DNA from: Bacteroidota bacterium
GTDB lineage: Bacteria > Bacteroidota > Bacteroidia > AKYH767-A > 2013-40CM-41-45
Reading direction: 5' to 3'
DNA length: 41,044 nt
NCBI GenBank assembly: GCA_003389385.1
Contig: QQVM01000018.1
Coordinates: forward strand, 1 to 41,044
Made by a program: the position numbers and the translations under genes. The notes beneath the pieces were generated by a model. The model searched no databases and was not told where the DNA came from. It saw nothing but the letters and a program-made list of their open reading frames with translations. Of this stretch, positions 15,775 through 24,873 are shown piece after piece (the stretch's first letter is position 1; every line of letters starts with the position of its first letter).

Positions 15775-17007
15775 TTATTCCTTGTCGAACCTCCAGTCAA
15801 GTTGCGGCCTGATCACTCCAGGTATATGCTGACGGAAGTCAGATTTTCTTTTCTCGATATTTTCAATTACTTCAAAATTCAATGCGTCCTGAACGTAAAA
15901 ATGTACCGTTACATTCGCAAGCGTCGACAAAGCTATGCCAACATAATAAATTCCCTGATTGAGCAGGTTCGGGGGAATCCACATGGCAGTTTTATAAATT
16001 CCGGTTTCCGAGGTGTTCAAGTCGAATTCAGGATGACTTACAAAAACATATTCTCCCTTGTTTGTAAAGATATGAATATTGGGTACGAGTTTCTGTCCGC
16101 CTTTCTTTACTTTAAACCTGAATTCAACCCCGATGCTCTCGTCCAACTCAATATGATCAATCGTATTCAGTGATTCATCCATAAGTCTGGCATCCATAAG
16201 TTGTGCGATTTCGTCTCCGGTGGGAGGCACATTATCTGCCCAATTTCTGTAGCATGAATTCTCGGACTCTCCCTTGAGGTATTGGTCAACGATTGATTCT
16301 GTCTCTCCAAATCCGGCAATTTCACCGTTTCTTATCAACACCGATTTATGACACAAGGTCGTGACTGCGTTCATATTATGACTCACAAAGATGACTGTCC
16401 TTCCACTATGGGCGACTTCGTCCATCTTGCCCATGCATTTCCTTTGAAACTCTGCGTCGCCTACGGCAAGGACTTCATCAATTATTAAAATCTCCGGTTC
16501 CAGAAATGCTGCAACAGCAAATGCCAGACGTAACTGCATCCCGCTTGAGAAATGCTTGAGCGGTGTGTCGAGAAATCTCTCCACTCCGGCAAACTCCACG
16601 ATTTGATTGAACTTCGCCAGAATCTCCCTACGCTTCATTCCTAATATGGAACCATTCAGAAATATATTTTCTCTTCCAGTAAGTTCAGGATGGAAACCAG
16701 TGCCTACTTCAAGCAGACTTGCGACTCTTCCTCTGCAGATGATTTTTCCTTCGGAAGGAGGAGTGATCCTTGAAAGTATTTTCAATAAAGTTGATTTACC
16801 TGCACCGTTTTTGCCTATGATGCCAATGGTCTCTCCGGCCATTACATCGAAAGTCACATTTTTTAAGGCCCAAAATTCTTCGGAAGAACTGGTCTTGTGC
16901 AAAGTGAGTATGCTCAGAATTTTATCACGGAAGGTCAGGTATGGCTGCAACTCATGCCTGATCTTAAATTTTTTGGATATGTTCCTGATTTCTAAAATTG
17001 GTCTCAT
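15775..17007 (-). CDS. wzt: ABC transporter ATPase for polysaccharide export with C-terminal glycan-binding domain
   Basis: A 410-residue Wzt/TagH-type ATPase. The Walker A loop GKNGAGKST is near 73-81, the ABC signature reads HFSSGMQLRLAFA, and Walker B is EILIIDEVLAVGDAEF. From about residue 255 the protein extends into a beta-rich region typical of the Wzt C-terminal carbohydrate-binding domain. In O9a-type systems that domain reads the modified non-reducing end of the finished chain. Here that could couple export to the methylations encoded nearby, which is inference. The start overlaps the permease stop by one nucleotide, and rfbF follows after 9 nt. Confidence 0.93.
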   Translation of the reverse strand: MRPILEIRNISKKFKIRHELQPYLTFRDKILSILTLHKTSSSEEFWALKNVTFDVMAGETIGIIGKNGAGKSTLLKILSRITPPSEGKIICRGRVASLLEVGTGFHPELTGRENIFLNGSILGMKRREILAKFNQIVEFAGVERFLDTPLKHFSSGMQLRLAFAVAAFLEPEILIIDEVLAVGDAEFQRKCMGKMDEVAHSGRTVIFVSHNMNAVTTLCHKSVLIRNGEIAGFGETESIVDQYLKGESENSCYRNWADNVPPTGDEIAQLMDARLMDESLNTIDHIELDESIGVEFRFKVKKGGQKLVPNIHIFTNKGEYVFVSHPEFDLNTSETGIYKTAMWIPPNLLNQGIYYVGIALSTLANVTVHFYVQDALNFEVIENIEKRKSDFRQHIPGVIRPQLDWRFDKE

Positions 17008-17873
17008 CAGGCTAGATCTGCAAAATAATATTCAGTTTTTCTGAAGTACAGCATTCCTGCAATCAGCAGAACCACTGAAAATAACAAGCCTCTTGTCATT
17101 AACATGAAATCCATCTCTGCGCCACTCACTGCCGCCCTGAAAATGTCAAGAGCTGTGGCTAGCGGATTCAGCAGAAGGATGTCGAGGAGTATCCCTTCAG
17201 GGATAATGCTTACGGGATAAATCACAGGCGTGAGGAAAAGTAGAATTTGTATGAAAAAAGGTATCACATATCTGAAATCCCTGTACTTGACATTGAGCGC
17301 AGCCAGCAAACTTCCAAGACCAAAGGTGGTGAATAGCACTATGCAAAGACTTATTGGCAAAACTATTATCATCGAGAGCCATGATATTTCCATTGGATAA
17401 ATAAAGGTCAGAATAAGAAAAAGTACAAAAGAAATGCTGAAGTCTACAAGCGTGGATAGTACAGATGATATGGGAATGATTATTCTCGGAAAGTAAATCT
17501 TCTTGATAATATTGGCATTACTTACCATGCTGTTTCCGGCATTAGCCAAACCACTTGCAAATACATTCCAGAATATAAGGCCGGAAAATACAAATGCAGG
17601 GTAGGGCATTGACAGTTCCTTCTGTCCAATGATTCTCGAAAAAAACAAGGTGAAGATTAGCATCAGCAAAACAGGCTGAAGTATTGCCCAACTCGCACCA
17701 AGAACGGTCTGCTTGTATTTGATCTTAATATCCCGCCAGACGAAAAAATAAGTCAACTCTCTGAACAACCACAATTCTGAAAAGTTCAAATGAATCCGCG
17801 AACGTGGTTTTATTTCGTATTCCATAGATTTACGACCTTCAACAAAGCTAAGCTTTAAATCAGATTTACCCAA
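17007..17873 (-). CDS. wzm: ABC transporter permease for polysaccharide export
   Basis: A 288-residue ABC-2 type permease of the Wzm/TagG family. After a cytoplasmic segment with RDIKIKYKQTVLGASWAILQP (the conserved amphipathic stretch) come about six hydrophobic segments, the first LLMLIFTLFFSRIIG and the last near LLFSVVLLIAGMLYF. With Wzt it moves an undecaprenol-linked glycan across the inner membrane. The frame opens at 17873; a second Met at residue 17 (ending 17825, MEYEIKPRSRIHL) is an equally reasonable start because the first 16 residues are not family-like. It lies 46 nt after the PKD protein gene and is coupled to wzt. Confidence 0.92.
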   Translation of the reverse strand: MGKSDLKLSFVEGRKSMEYEIKPRSRIHLNFSELWLFRELTYFFVWRDIKIKYKQTVLGASWAILQPVLLMLIFTLFFSRIIGQKELSMPYPAFVFSGLIFWNVFASGLANAGNSMVSNANIIKKIYFPRIIIPISSVLSTLVDFSISFVLFLILTFIYPMEISWLSMIIVLPISLCIVLFTTFGLGSLLAALNVKYRDFRYVIPFFIQILLFLTPVIYPVSIIPEGILLDILLLNPLATALDIFRAAVSGAEMDFMLMTRGLLFSVVLLIAGMLYFRKTEYYFADLA

Positions 17874-17919
17874 GATGATTGCTTATCCGCCTGATGTTTA
17901 CTTTAATGCATATCAGGGA

Positions 17920-20900
17920 TTATCGTGGAATGCTGCTTTTGACAATTTGTCTGAGCGATTTGTCATCACGAAAATTTGTTCTGATATAGTACAAGCCTTC
18001 ACTCAACTCTTCTATGTTCAGTTTGATTTCCAGCAATCCTTTTGAAGTTGTGCCTTTAAATAATTCCTTTACCAGTTTCCCGGTCTGATCCAGGAGGTCA
18101 ACATTCAGAAAATCCTGGAATGGAATGATTAACCGAAGTGTCAGTTGATCTGTGAAGGGATTCGGATAAGGGTTGATTGTCACCAGTCCACTGCTTCTGC
18201 TGAAACATTTTTCATTGTTTTCAGGGACATCATCTGTCTCACCGTTCGGATCACTCGCTTTTATACAGTAATAAGAAAACCTGGAACCGGGAGAAACAAA
18301 AAACGATGCATGAAACGTATACCACTGGATTCCGCCTGTGCCATTGGGCAGGAGTGATGTGAGTTTTTCTCGTACGATTGATCCGTCCTCAAGTCTTGCC
18401 TCCAGATTCACTTCTGATATTTCTCTTGTGCCGAGATTTGCGATCCTTGTGACTACATGAAAATAGTTTCCGCTTAAATATGAGGAATCACCCGTAATGG
18501 CGATGTCAAGCACAGGACGTATAACGTAAATTTTCTTTGTGCTTGTGTCTCTGCAGCCTTGCGGACTGGTTACAATCTGTGTAATGGTAAACAGGCCGGT
18601 ATCCTGATACATGTACAGTGGAGCTTGATCTGTGCTGCCTCCTGTACCGTCGCCAAAGTCCCAAACGTATGTGTTTCCATTGATGGATAAATCAGTGAAC
18701 TGTACATCCAATGGAGGGCTTCCAAATTGCGGATTGAAAGTGAAACTTGAAGTTGGTGGGGGATAGGATCTGATGGTGCCGTTATAATCGTCCTCACATC
18801 CTGCATCTGACCTGACAAAAAGATTAATTGCATACAATCCTGTATCAGGAAAGACAGTGACTGGATTTACAATAGTATCAATGAGGATATTATTTACTCG
18901 CCATTCGTAATAAACGATATTCCCGTTGCTGACTGTGCTGTTGTCTGTAAACTGAAATGATGTGTTTACGCATGCAGGATCCTGTACAAAAGATGCTACC
19001 GGCAATGGATTCACAAATAACAACACGGAATCTGAACTTCTGCATCCTCCGAAAGCAGTGACGGTGAGTTTAGCCTGATAAAACCCTGCGTTAGGGTAAA
19101 TATGAGCAGGCTGTTTTTGAAAACTGAAAGTGCCATCTCCAAAATCCCAGAAATATGTGCTGTCGGAAGCAGAACCTGCATTGATGAATGAAACACTGTC
19201 CCCGGCGCAAGCTGCATTGTAGCTGAATGTCACAGGTGAGCTAATGCGTACCTGAACTGTTCTTGTTATAGTATCTCTGCAACCGTAAGTGCTGGTAGAG
19301 ATTAAACTTACAAGATAAGTGCCGGGCAAGCTGAATGTATGTAATGGATCTGTAAGGATGCTGCTATTGTTTGCTCCGCTTGCAGGATCTCCAAAATTCC
19401 AGTTGTAAGCAATAATTGCTGATATGGAATCTGCCGTGCTCAGGTTTTCAAATTCCGTATCCTGTGAAGAACAAGCATTATAAAATGCAAAATTGGATAC
19501 AGGAGGCTGATAGACCGGAACATAATTAGTATCAGAATCTGTACAACCATTGACTGTAATCACGGAAAGAATCACAGGAAAACTGCCGGCATTTGCGAAT
19601 GTGTGCGATGGATGCTGCAATGTAGTTGAATCATTGACACCGAATCTCCAACTGTAAGCTTGTATTGTGTCTCCCGGTGGTGTACTTGACAAATCGGTGA
19701 ATTGGTTAGATTGTCCGAGGCAGGCATCTGTAAAAGTAAATGCCGCAACTGGACTTCCTACCACGTTGAAACTTTGCTGGACAGGAGCACTGGGGCAACT
19801 TGTAGGGGAGTAGGCTATCAGCGTAACTGTCTTGTTGCCTGGAGTGCTGAAACGATGTGTAGGATTGAATAATTCGGATGAATTTCCGTCACCGAAATCC
19901 CAACTCCATGCCGAAATTGTATCTCCGCTCACTGTGGATAGATCCTGGAAGTAAACATCGTTGTTTACACAAGCAACTGAAGGATTGAATGTGAATGATG
20001 CGCTTGGAACATTGTTGATCTTTACATCCTGCATTAATGTATCAATACACCCGTTAGCCGCAGTCACAATCAACTGCACAGAATAGGTAGCAACTCCACC
20101 TGAGTATGTGTGATTCGGATGCTGATTCATGCTGTTACCTGTATCACCAAAGTCCCACAGATAGTCTGTAATAGTTGTGTTTACAACGGTGCTGAGATCT
20201 GTAAACTGAACAGATTGTCCTACGCAGGTATTGCTGGCCATAAAAATTGCCTCAGGCCTGTCATTGATTACAATGTTCTGACTGCTTGTATCACTGCAAG
20301 CCATGTCCGAAATTACAATCTGGCTCACTGTGAATGCGCCTCCTGCCGGATATAAATAAACCGGATTTTGAAGTGTTGATGTATCTCCATTTCCAAAATC
20401 CCAGTACCAACTGCTGATATTTCCTGAACTGATTGATGATAAATCATTGAAGGGCATATCAGTCGATGAACACCCTGGAACTGTAGAAAATAATGATGTG
20501 GGGAGTGGGGAGATGATCACACTTGAAGTAATGCTGTCTGAACAACCGGCTGCTGAAAGAACAAAGAGTTGTACGGAATAAGTTCCGGTGTCTGCATAAG
20601 TATGAACTGGATTTTGATCTGTCGAAATTCCCGTGTCACCAAAATCCCAGTTCCAGCTTGCAATACTTCCTGATCCAACCAATGTAGTATCCATGAAAGC
20701 CGTTTGATCTCCCAGACAATTTCCGCTGAAAGAAAAACCGGCTACAGGATTTGAAACTACCGTTATCAGTTGTGAGCTCCTGTCTGTTAACCCTGTAGCT
20801 GATGTTGCCTCCAGAGATACTTTGTATATTCCTTCCAGCGAGAATGAAACGCCGTTTGGCAAAGAATCTGAACTCGTTGGCTGGCTCGCCTGACAACTGT

Positions 20901-21990
20901 TCCGAAAGTTTATTTTTTTCATCATGTTGTTGGTGTCGAACATGACAAATGCGAACCAGCTGCTTTGCTCTTTGTAAAGGTTTAAACACATTGGATTACC
21001 TGCTCCCATAGGAACATTTCCCTGTAAAATCGGACTGCTTCCGGGTAAACTCTGGCCGAGATTCTGAATCATCATAAAAGAGGATGAAAAGCCTACACTT
21101 ATCAAATACCAGTTGTCATTCTCATTAACAATACTGATGCCTATTGGGTTTGGAACTCCTCCATGGAGAAATCGTTCAGAAACAGGCGCATTCAACAAGC
21201 TGTTTCCAAAATTCAATTCTCTGATTTCGCTGTTGGAAAAGCAACTCACATATGCCATCCAGGTTCCGCAATCATTCGCTAAGGCTACATCAATTACTCC
21301 GGTACCGCTTACGTTATATGTGCCGGCTAACACCGGAGTGTTGTTGATGGAGTTGCCAAAGTTGTAAACACTTACTGCATTGTTGTTAAAATTTGCGACT
21401 GCCACTATGATATTGCCGGAATCATCAATCACAAGATCAATTCCTCTGGGAAGATTGAGCCCGGTAGAAGTTATCAGTGATCCGGATGTAGGTGCATTTC
21501 CCAAGCCATTCGCGAATTCAATTTTGCTCATTGTATTGGTAAAAATCCCCAATACTATGGCGTACCAGACGTTGCCTTCCTTGTGAAAGGCTATTCCGTT
21601 CGGACCACTTGTTTGTCCAAAGATGTTTCCCAAGTCGTCGATTTGCACAGGTGGATTGTCGAAACTATTTCCGAAATAATAGCGGATAATTTTATCATCC
21701 GTCCTGCTGCAGCCAAAAGCATAATGATCACTTCCGTCAACTACAGGCGTAATGGCCGATGGCGTTGCAACGTAACCTGGAACTTCATTTGTATCTGTAA
21801 CCAAAGAATCGAAATCACCTGCGCAAAAATCCCATGTGTAAGAAATGGCTCCGGTACTGAAATTGCTGAAATTGATGTTCTGTCCGGCACAATTGGATGC
21901 AGGAACAGAAAAAATCGAATTTGGACATTGAGACTTTGCTGAGACAATATATCCGCAAGTCAAAATGAACAGTATGGTTCTTTTAATCAT
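17920..21990 (-). CDS. Giant secreted PKD-repeat protein with an inserted six-bladed propeller and T9SS sorting domain
   Basis: A 1356-residue exported protein. A signal peptide occupies residues 1-20. A first PKD-type fold begins at about 23 (FSNFSTGAISYTWDF, 41-55) but is interrupted. Six repeats of 50-53 residues follow, each ending in a variant of NFGNSxxNxPV (near 106, 159, 211, 261, 311, 361), which suggests a six-bladed beta-propeller. The missing half of the PKD fold then resumes at 378-412 (VSFSLEGIYKVSLEA). About nine further PKD domains follow, most with WDFGD or a variant (WRFG, WNFG). A CARDB-like stretch near 1185-1260 precedes a C-terminal T9SS type A sorting domain beginning NPYPNPF. 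The protein should be exported by T9SS and anchored at or released from the cell surface. Its gene has its own promoter candidate and precedes wzm by 46 nt. Confidence 0.9.
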   Translation of the reverse strand: MIKRTILFILTCGYIVSAKSQCPNSIFSVPASNCAGQNINFSNFSTGAISYTWDFCAGDFDSLVTDTNEVPGYVATPSAITPVVDGSDHYAFGCSRTDDKIIRYYFGNSFDNPPVQIDDLGNIFGQTSGPNGIAFHKEGNVWYAIVLGIFTNTMSKIEFANGLGNAPTSGSLITSTGLNLPRGIDLVIDDSGNIIVAVANFNNNAVSVYNFGNSINNTPVLAGTYNVSGTGVIDVALANDCGTWMAYVSCFSNSEIRELNFGNSLLNAPVSERFLHGGVPNPIGISIVNENDNWYLISVGFSSSFMMIQNLGQSLPGSSPILQGNVPMGAGNPMCLNLYKEQSSWFAFVMFDTNNMMKKINFRNSCQASQPTSSDSLPNGVSFSLEGIYKVSLEATSATGLTDRSSQLITVVSNPVAGFSFSGNCLGDQTAFMDTTLVGSGSIASWNWDFGDTGISTDQNPVHTYADTGTYSVQLFVLSAAGCSDSITSSVIISPLPTSLFSTVPGCSSTDMPFNDLSSISSGNISSWYWDFGNGDTSTLQNPVYLYPAGGAFTVSQIVISDMACSDTSSQNIVINDRPEAIFMASNTCVGQSVQFTDLSTVVNTTITDYLWDFGDTGNSMNQHPNHTYSGGVATYSVQLIVTAANGCIDTLMQDVKINNVPSASFTFNPSVACVNNDVYFQDLSTVSGDTISAWSWDFGDGNSSELFNPTHRFSTPGNKTVTLIAYSPTSCPSAPVQQSFNVVGSPVAAFTFTDACLGQSNQFTDLSSTPPGDTIQAYSWRFGVNDSTTLQHPSHTFANAGSFPVILSVITVNGCTDSDTNYVPVYQPPVSNFAFYNACSSQDTEFENLSTADSISAIIAYNWNFGDPASGANNSSILTDPLHTFSLPGTYLVSLISTSTYGCRDTITRTVQVRISSPVTFSYNAACAGDSVSFINAGSASDSTYFWDFGDGTFSFQKQPAHIYPNAGFYQAKLTVTAFGGCRSSDSVLLFVNPLPVASFVQDPACVNTSFQFTDNSTVSNGNIVYYEWRVNNILIDTIVNPVTVFPDTGLYAINLFVRSDAGCEDDYNGTIRSYPPPTSSFTFNPQFGSPPLDVQFTDLSINGNTYVWDFGDGTGGSTDQAPLYMYQDTGLFTITQIVTSPQGCRDTSTKKIYVIRPVLDIAITGDSSYLSGNYFHVVTRIANLGTREISEVNLEARLEDGSIVREKLTSLLPNGTGGIQWYTFHASFFVSPGSRFSYYCIKASDPNGETDDVPENNEKCFSRSSGLVTINPYPNPFTDQLTLRLIIPFQDFLNVDLLDQTGKLVKELFKGTTSKGLLEIKLNIEELSEGLYYIRTNFRDDKSLRQIVKSSIPR

Positions 21991-22002
21991 ATTTGATTCT
22001 GC

Positions 22003-22057
22003 TTAACCCGCTGATACTGAAGTTTGAATCAGGTTTTGTTTCGAAAATACGGGTTAA
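22003..22057. repeat. Interrupted inverted repeat upstream of the PKD protein gene
   Basis: TTAACCCG at 22003-22010 is matched perfectly by CGGGTTAA at 22050-22057. A second, inner pair, CTGAT (22011-22015) and ATCAG (22028-22032), is nested inside. One outer arm abuts the -7 element of the minus-strand promoter candidate and the other lies in the mRNA leader 12 nt before the ATG. It could be a pair of operator half-sites or a leader stem. The 39-nt gap makes either reading tentative. Confidence 0.4.
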
Positions 22058-22073
22058 ATTAATTGATGAACAA
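22042..22073 (-). promoter_or_regulatory. Bacteroidota-type promoter for the PKD protein operon
   Basis: On the minus strand TTG (22071-22073) is followed after 21 nt by TATTTTCG (22042-22049). This fits the phylum's TTG-N17-23-TAnnTTTG pattern with one change in the -7. Transcription would begin near 22035, leaving a leader of about 45 nt before the ATG at 21990. It separates the PKD/wzm/wzt block from fcl. Confidence 0.45.
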
Positions 22074-22121
22074 TTCTTCCAGAGCAATTATTCACCATGC
22101 TGTCAACATTGTCGACTTGAA

Positions 22122-23060
22122 TCAGTACGTGACACTCACTTCATTCAGAAAGTGCTCATACGTTTTCTTCAAGCCATTCCGTAATTCGGTCTCAGGTTTC
22201 CATCCCATGCCGGTGATTTTCGTGATATCCATGAGCTTACGGTATGTGCCGTCTGGTTTTGTAGTGTTGAATGATATTTTTCCTTTGAATCCTGTGATCT
22301 CACTAATTAGCTTTGCGAGATCAGCTATGCTGATGTCTTTTCCGTAACCCACATTCACAAATTCTCTTTCATTGTAATATAACATCAGATGAAGGCAAGC
22401 TTTTGCAAGATCATCTACATACAGAAATTCTCTTAAGGGTTTTCCGCTGCCCCAGACTTCCACTTCTTCAGCACCATTTATACGGGCTTCGTGAAACTTC
22501 CTGATCAAGGCAGGAAGCACGTGAGAATTGTTCAGATCATAATTGTCGTTCGGTCCGTAAAGATTTGTAGGCATGGCTGAAATGAAATTCGCCCCGAACT
22601 GATCCCTGAAACTTTCGCAAAGCTTGATGCCGGCAATTTTGGCTATGGCATACGGTTCGTTGGTTTTCTCCAAAGGTCCTGTCAGCAAATATGACTCCTT
22701 TAAAGGCTGTGGAGCATCCTTCGGATAAATGCACGATGAACCGAGGAAAAGCAACTTCTTGGTTCCATGTTGATATGCGGAATGAATTACATTCAGCTCA
22801 ATGGCCAGATTGTCAAAAAGAAATTCTGCTCTGTAAATATTGTTTGCCTGTATGCCTCCCACCTTAGCAGCTGCCAGAAATACATAATCGGGCTTCTGTA
22901 CTCTGAAAAAATTTTCCACAGCAGCCTGATTTCTCAAATCCAGTTCTTTCGAAGTGGCCAGAATGAGGTTATTGTAACCTTCTGACTGCAGAAGTCTGAG
23001 TATGGCTGAACCTACCATCCCTCTGTGTCCTGCCACATAAATCCTGTCAGACTTATTCAT
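22122..23060 (-). CDS. fcl: GDP-L-fucose synthase
   Basis: A 312-residue SDR that epimerises and reduces GDP-4-keto-6-deoxy-D-mannose to GDP-L-fucose with NADPH. From the chosen start it shows [13 protein letters not shown] (8-20) with glycines 11, 14 and 17, FLGSSCIYP (105-113) with Cys110, and Y137/K141 in [19 protein letters not shown] holds the conserved His. The frame is open to 23126, but the first 22 residues would lie inside gmd and precede the Rossmann strand. I therefore take the ATG at 23058-23060, which overlaps the gmd stop by 8 nt. Gmd upstream supplies the substrate, so the pair is a complete GDP-fucose pathway from GDP-mannose. Confidence 0.95.
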   Translation of the reverse strand: MNKSDRIYVAGHRGMVGSAILRLLQSEGYNNLILATSKELDLRNQAAVENFFRVQKPDYVFLAAAKVGGIQANNIYRAEFLFDNLAIELNVIHSAYQHGTKKLLFLGSSCIYPKDAPQPLKESYLLTGPLEKTNEPYAIAKIAGIKLCESFRDQFGANFISAMPTNLYGPNDNYDLNNSHVLPALIRKFHEARINGAEEVEVWGSGKPLREFLYVDDLAKACLHLMLYYNEREFVNVGYGKDISIADLAKLISEITGFKGKISFNTTKPDGTYRKLMDITKITGMGWKPETELRNGLKKTYEHFLNEVSVTY

Positions 23061-24165
23061 GATAATTAAAAATCTTGTGTCCGCCTTCTTTGAGATATTT
23101 ATCCTTTCTGAATAATTCCAGATCACATGCCATCATTTCTTTCACCAGCGTCCTGAGATCATGCTTGGGTGTCCAACCCAGATCCTTCTTCGCCTTGCTT
23201 GCGTCACCGATCAGCAAATCCACTTCAGCAGGTCTGAAATACATAGGATCCACAGACATGACAAGCTTTCCTGTTTCCAGTTGGTAATCCTTGTTGGAGC
23301 ATTTCTTTACGTAGGCTTTCTCTTCGCTTCCTTCTCCTTTGAATTCGATTTCCACTCCGGCCTCCAGGAAAGACATTACAAGAAAATCCCTTACTGAAGT
23401 GGTAACTCCGGTGGCAATGACATAATCTTCCGGCTTGTCCTGTTGCAGCATCAGCCACATAGCTTCCACATAATCTTTCGCATGTCCCCAGTCACGCTTG
23501 GCATCAAGGTTTCCTAAAAAAACCTGATCCTGCATGCCCAGAACTATCCTTGACACGGCCCGTGTGATCTTCCTTGAAACAAATGTTTCTCCCCTTATCG
23601 GTGATTCATGATTAAAGAGAATTCCGTTTACTGCAAACATGTTGTAAGCTTCTCTGTAATTCACAATGATCCAGTAAGCATAAAGTTTGGCTACTGCGTA
23701 TGGTGATCTGGGGTAAAAAGGAGTCTTTTCTGATTGCGGTGTTTCCTGAACAAGTCCATACAGTTCAGATGATGATGCCTGGTAAATCTTCGTTCGCTCA
23801 GTCATACCGAGAAGACGAACCGCTTCAAGAATTCTCAGAGCGCCTATTCCATCCGCATTTGCAGTGTATTCCGGAGTTTCAAAACTCACCTTCACATGGG
23901 ACATTGCTCCCAGGTTGTATATTTCATCAGGCTGAACTTCCTGAATGATTCTGATCAGGTTGGTGCTGTCTGTCAGATCTCCGTAATGCAGGGTGAAGTT
24001 GATATTTTTTTCGTGAGGATCAAGGTATAAATGGTCTATCCTGTCTGTGTTAAAAAGAGAACTTCTCCTTTTAATTCCGTGAACATGATATCCTTTTTTA
24101 AGAAGGAACTCAGCAAGATATGCTCCGTCTTGTCCTGTAATTCCTGTGATAAGAGCAACTTTCAT
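23053..24165 (-). CDS. gmd: GDP-mannose 4,6-dehydratase
   Basis: A 370-residue SDR catalysing the first step from GDP-mannose to GDP-L-fucose. It has the Rossmann loop [15 protein letters not shown] (6-20), the NADP-binding Arg-rich [15 protein letters not shown] (31-45), QASSSELYG (129-137) and Y156/K160 in SPYAVAK. The C-terminal region has [21 protein letters not shown], diagnostic for Gmd. Length matches bacterial Gmd (about 370). It heads a two-gene unit with fcl and has a good -7 element (TATCTTTG) 47 nt upstream. The product could also feed GDP-rhamnose or perosamine pathways, but the adjacent fcl makes fucose most likely. Confidence 0.96.
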   Translation of the reverse strand: MKVALITGITGQDGAYLAEFLLKKGYHVHGIKRRSSLFNTDRIDHLYLDPHEKNINFTLHYGDLTDSTNLIRIIQEVQPDEIYNLGAMSHVKVSFETPEYTANADGIGALRILEAVRLLGMTERTKIYQASSSELYGLVQETPQSEKTPFYPRSPYAVAKLYAYWIIVNYREAYNMFAVNGILFNHESPIRGETFVSRKITRAVSRIVLGMQDQVFLGNLDAKRDWGHAKDYVEAMWLMLQQDKPEDYVIATGVTTSVRDFLVMSFLEAGVEIEFKGEGSEEKAYVKKCSNKDYQLETGKLVMSVDPMYFRPAEVDLLIGDASKAKKDLGWTPKHDLRTLVKEMMACDLELFRKDKYLKEGGHKIFNYHE

Positions 24166-24211
24166 TATTTTCAGTTATCGACCGGCATATCAATTACCGG
24201 GCATGATCCTT

Positions 24212-24219
24212 CAAAGATA
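24212..24219 (-). promoter_or_regulatory. Promoter -7 element for gmd-fcl
   Basis: The minus strand reads TATCTTTG here, an exact match to the Bacteroidota -7 consensus TAnnTTTG, giving a leader of about 40 nt before the gmd ATG. I do not find a clear TTG at the usual distance upstream. Confidence 0.4.
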
Positions 24220-24284
24220 ATTAATTAATTACATTGCGACCCGGCAGCAGTATTCGCATTTTATTATTCCCTGCCCACTGTTTC

Positions 24285-24872
24285 ATGATGATTAAAAAAA
24301 TTGTATTCGCGACCAATAATCAACATAAACTCAAAGAGATCAGGAAACTCATGGGTGATTCAATTGAAATTCTTAGCCTGAAAGACATTGGCTGTGTGGA
24401 GGAATTGCCGGAGACAGGTAGAACTCTGGAAGAGAATGCCCTGCAAAAAGCACAGTATGTATATGAAAAATACGGATGGAATTGTTTTTCTGATGACTCA
24501 GGCCTCGAAGTTGATGCTTTGGGCGGCAGGCCAGGAGTGAGGTCTGCCAGATTCGCTGGTCCGCATGCTCGTTCAAAAGACAATATTGTGAAACTGTTGA
24601 CAGAGCTAAGGGAAGTCGAAAACCGCAATGCGAAATTCAGGACGGTCATAGCCTTGATCAGGAATACCAATGTGTATTATTTTGAAGGTGAAATTCAGGG
24701 CATGATTATAAAGGAGGAAAAGGGGGATGGTGGATTTGGCTATGATTCGGTTTTTCAGCCTGCTGGTTTTGAATTCACGTTTGCGGAAATGTCAGACTTA
24801 GAAAAAAATGAAATCAGCCACCGTGGAATCGCTGTCAAAGCTCTTGTGAAGTGGCTCCAGGAAAACTCCTGA
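24285..24872 (+). CDS. rdgB: Non-canonical purine NTP pyrophosphatase (RdgB/HAM1)
   Basis: This Maf/HAM1-fold enzyme hydrolyses ITP, dITP and XTP to monophosphates, keeping deaminated purines out of nucleic acids. After the start come FATNNQHKLKEI (the T/SxNxxK/RxxE nucleotide signature), SDDSGLEVDALGGRPGVRSARFAG (metal and base binding), GFGYDSVF and SHRGIAVK. The frame opens at 24234, but the first 17 residues do not match the family. I use the ATG pair at 24285-24290, giving 194-195 residues, the normal size. It is a housekeeping gene between gmd and the wecA-like gene, and it converges with the latter with one base between stops. Confidence 0.95.
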   Translation: MMIKKIVFATNNQHKLKEIRKLMGDSIEILSLKDIGCVEELPETGRTLEENALQKAQYVYEKYGWNCFSDDSGLEVDALGGRPGVRSARFAGPHARSKDNIVKLLTELREVENRNAKFRTVIALIRNTNVYYFEGEIQGMIIKEEKGDGGFGYDSVFQPAGFEFTFAEMSDLEKNEISHRGIAVKALVKWLQENS

Positions 24873-24873
24873 A

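Noticed and set aside
20636-20989. 117-codon minus-strand frame within the PKD gene
   Set aside because: It is a shadow frame of the PKD repeats; its protein is basic and shows no domain pattern.
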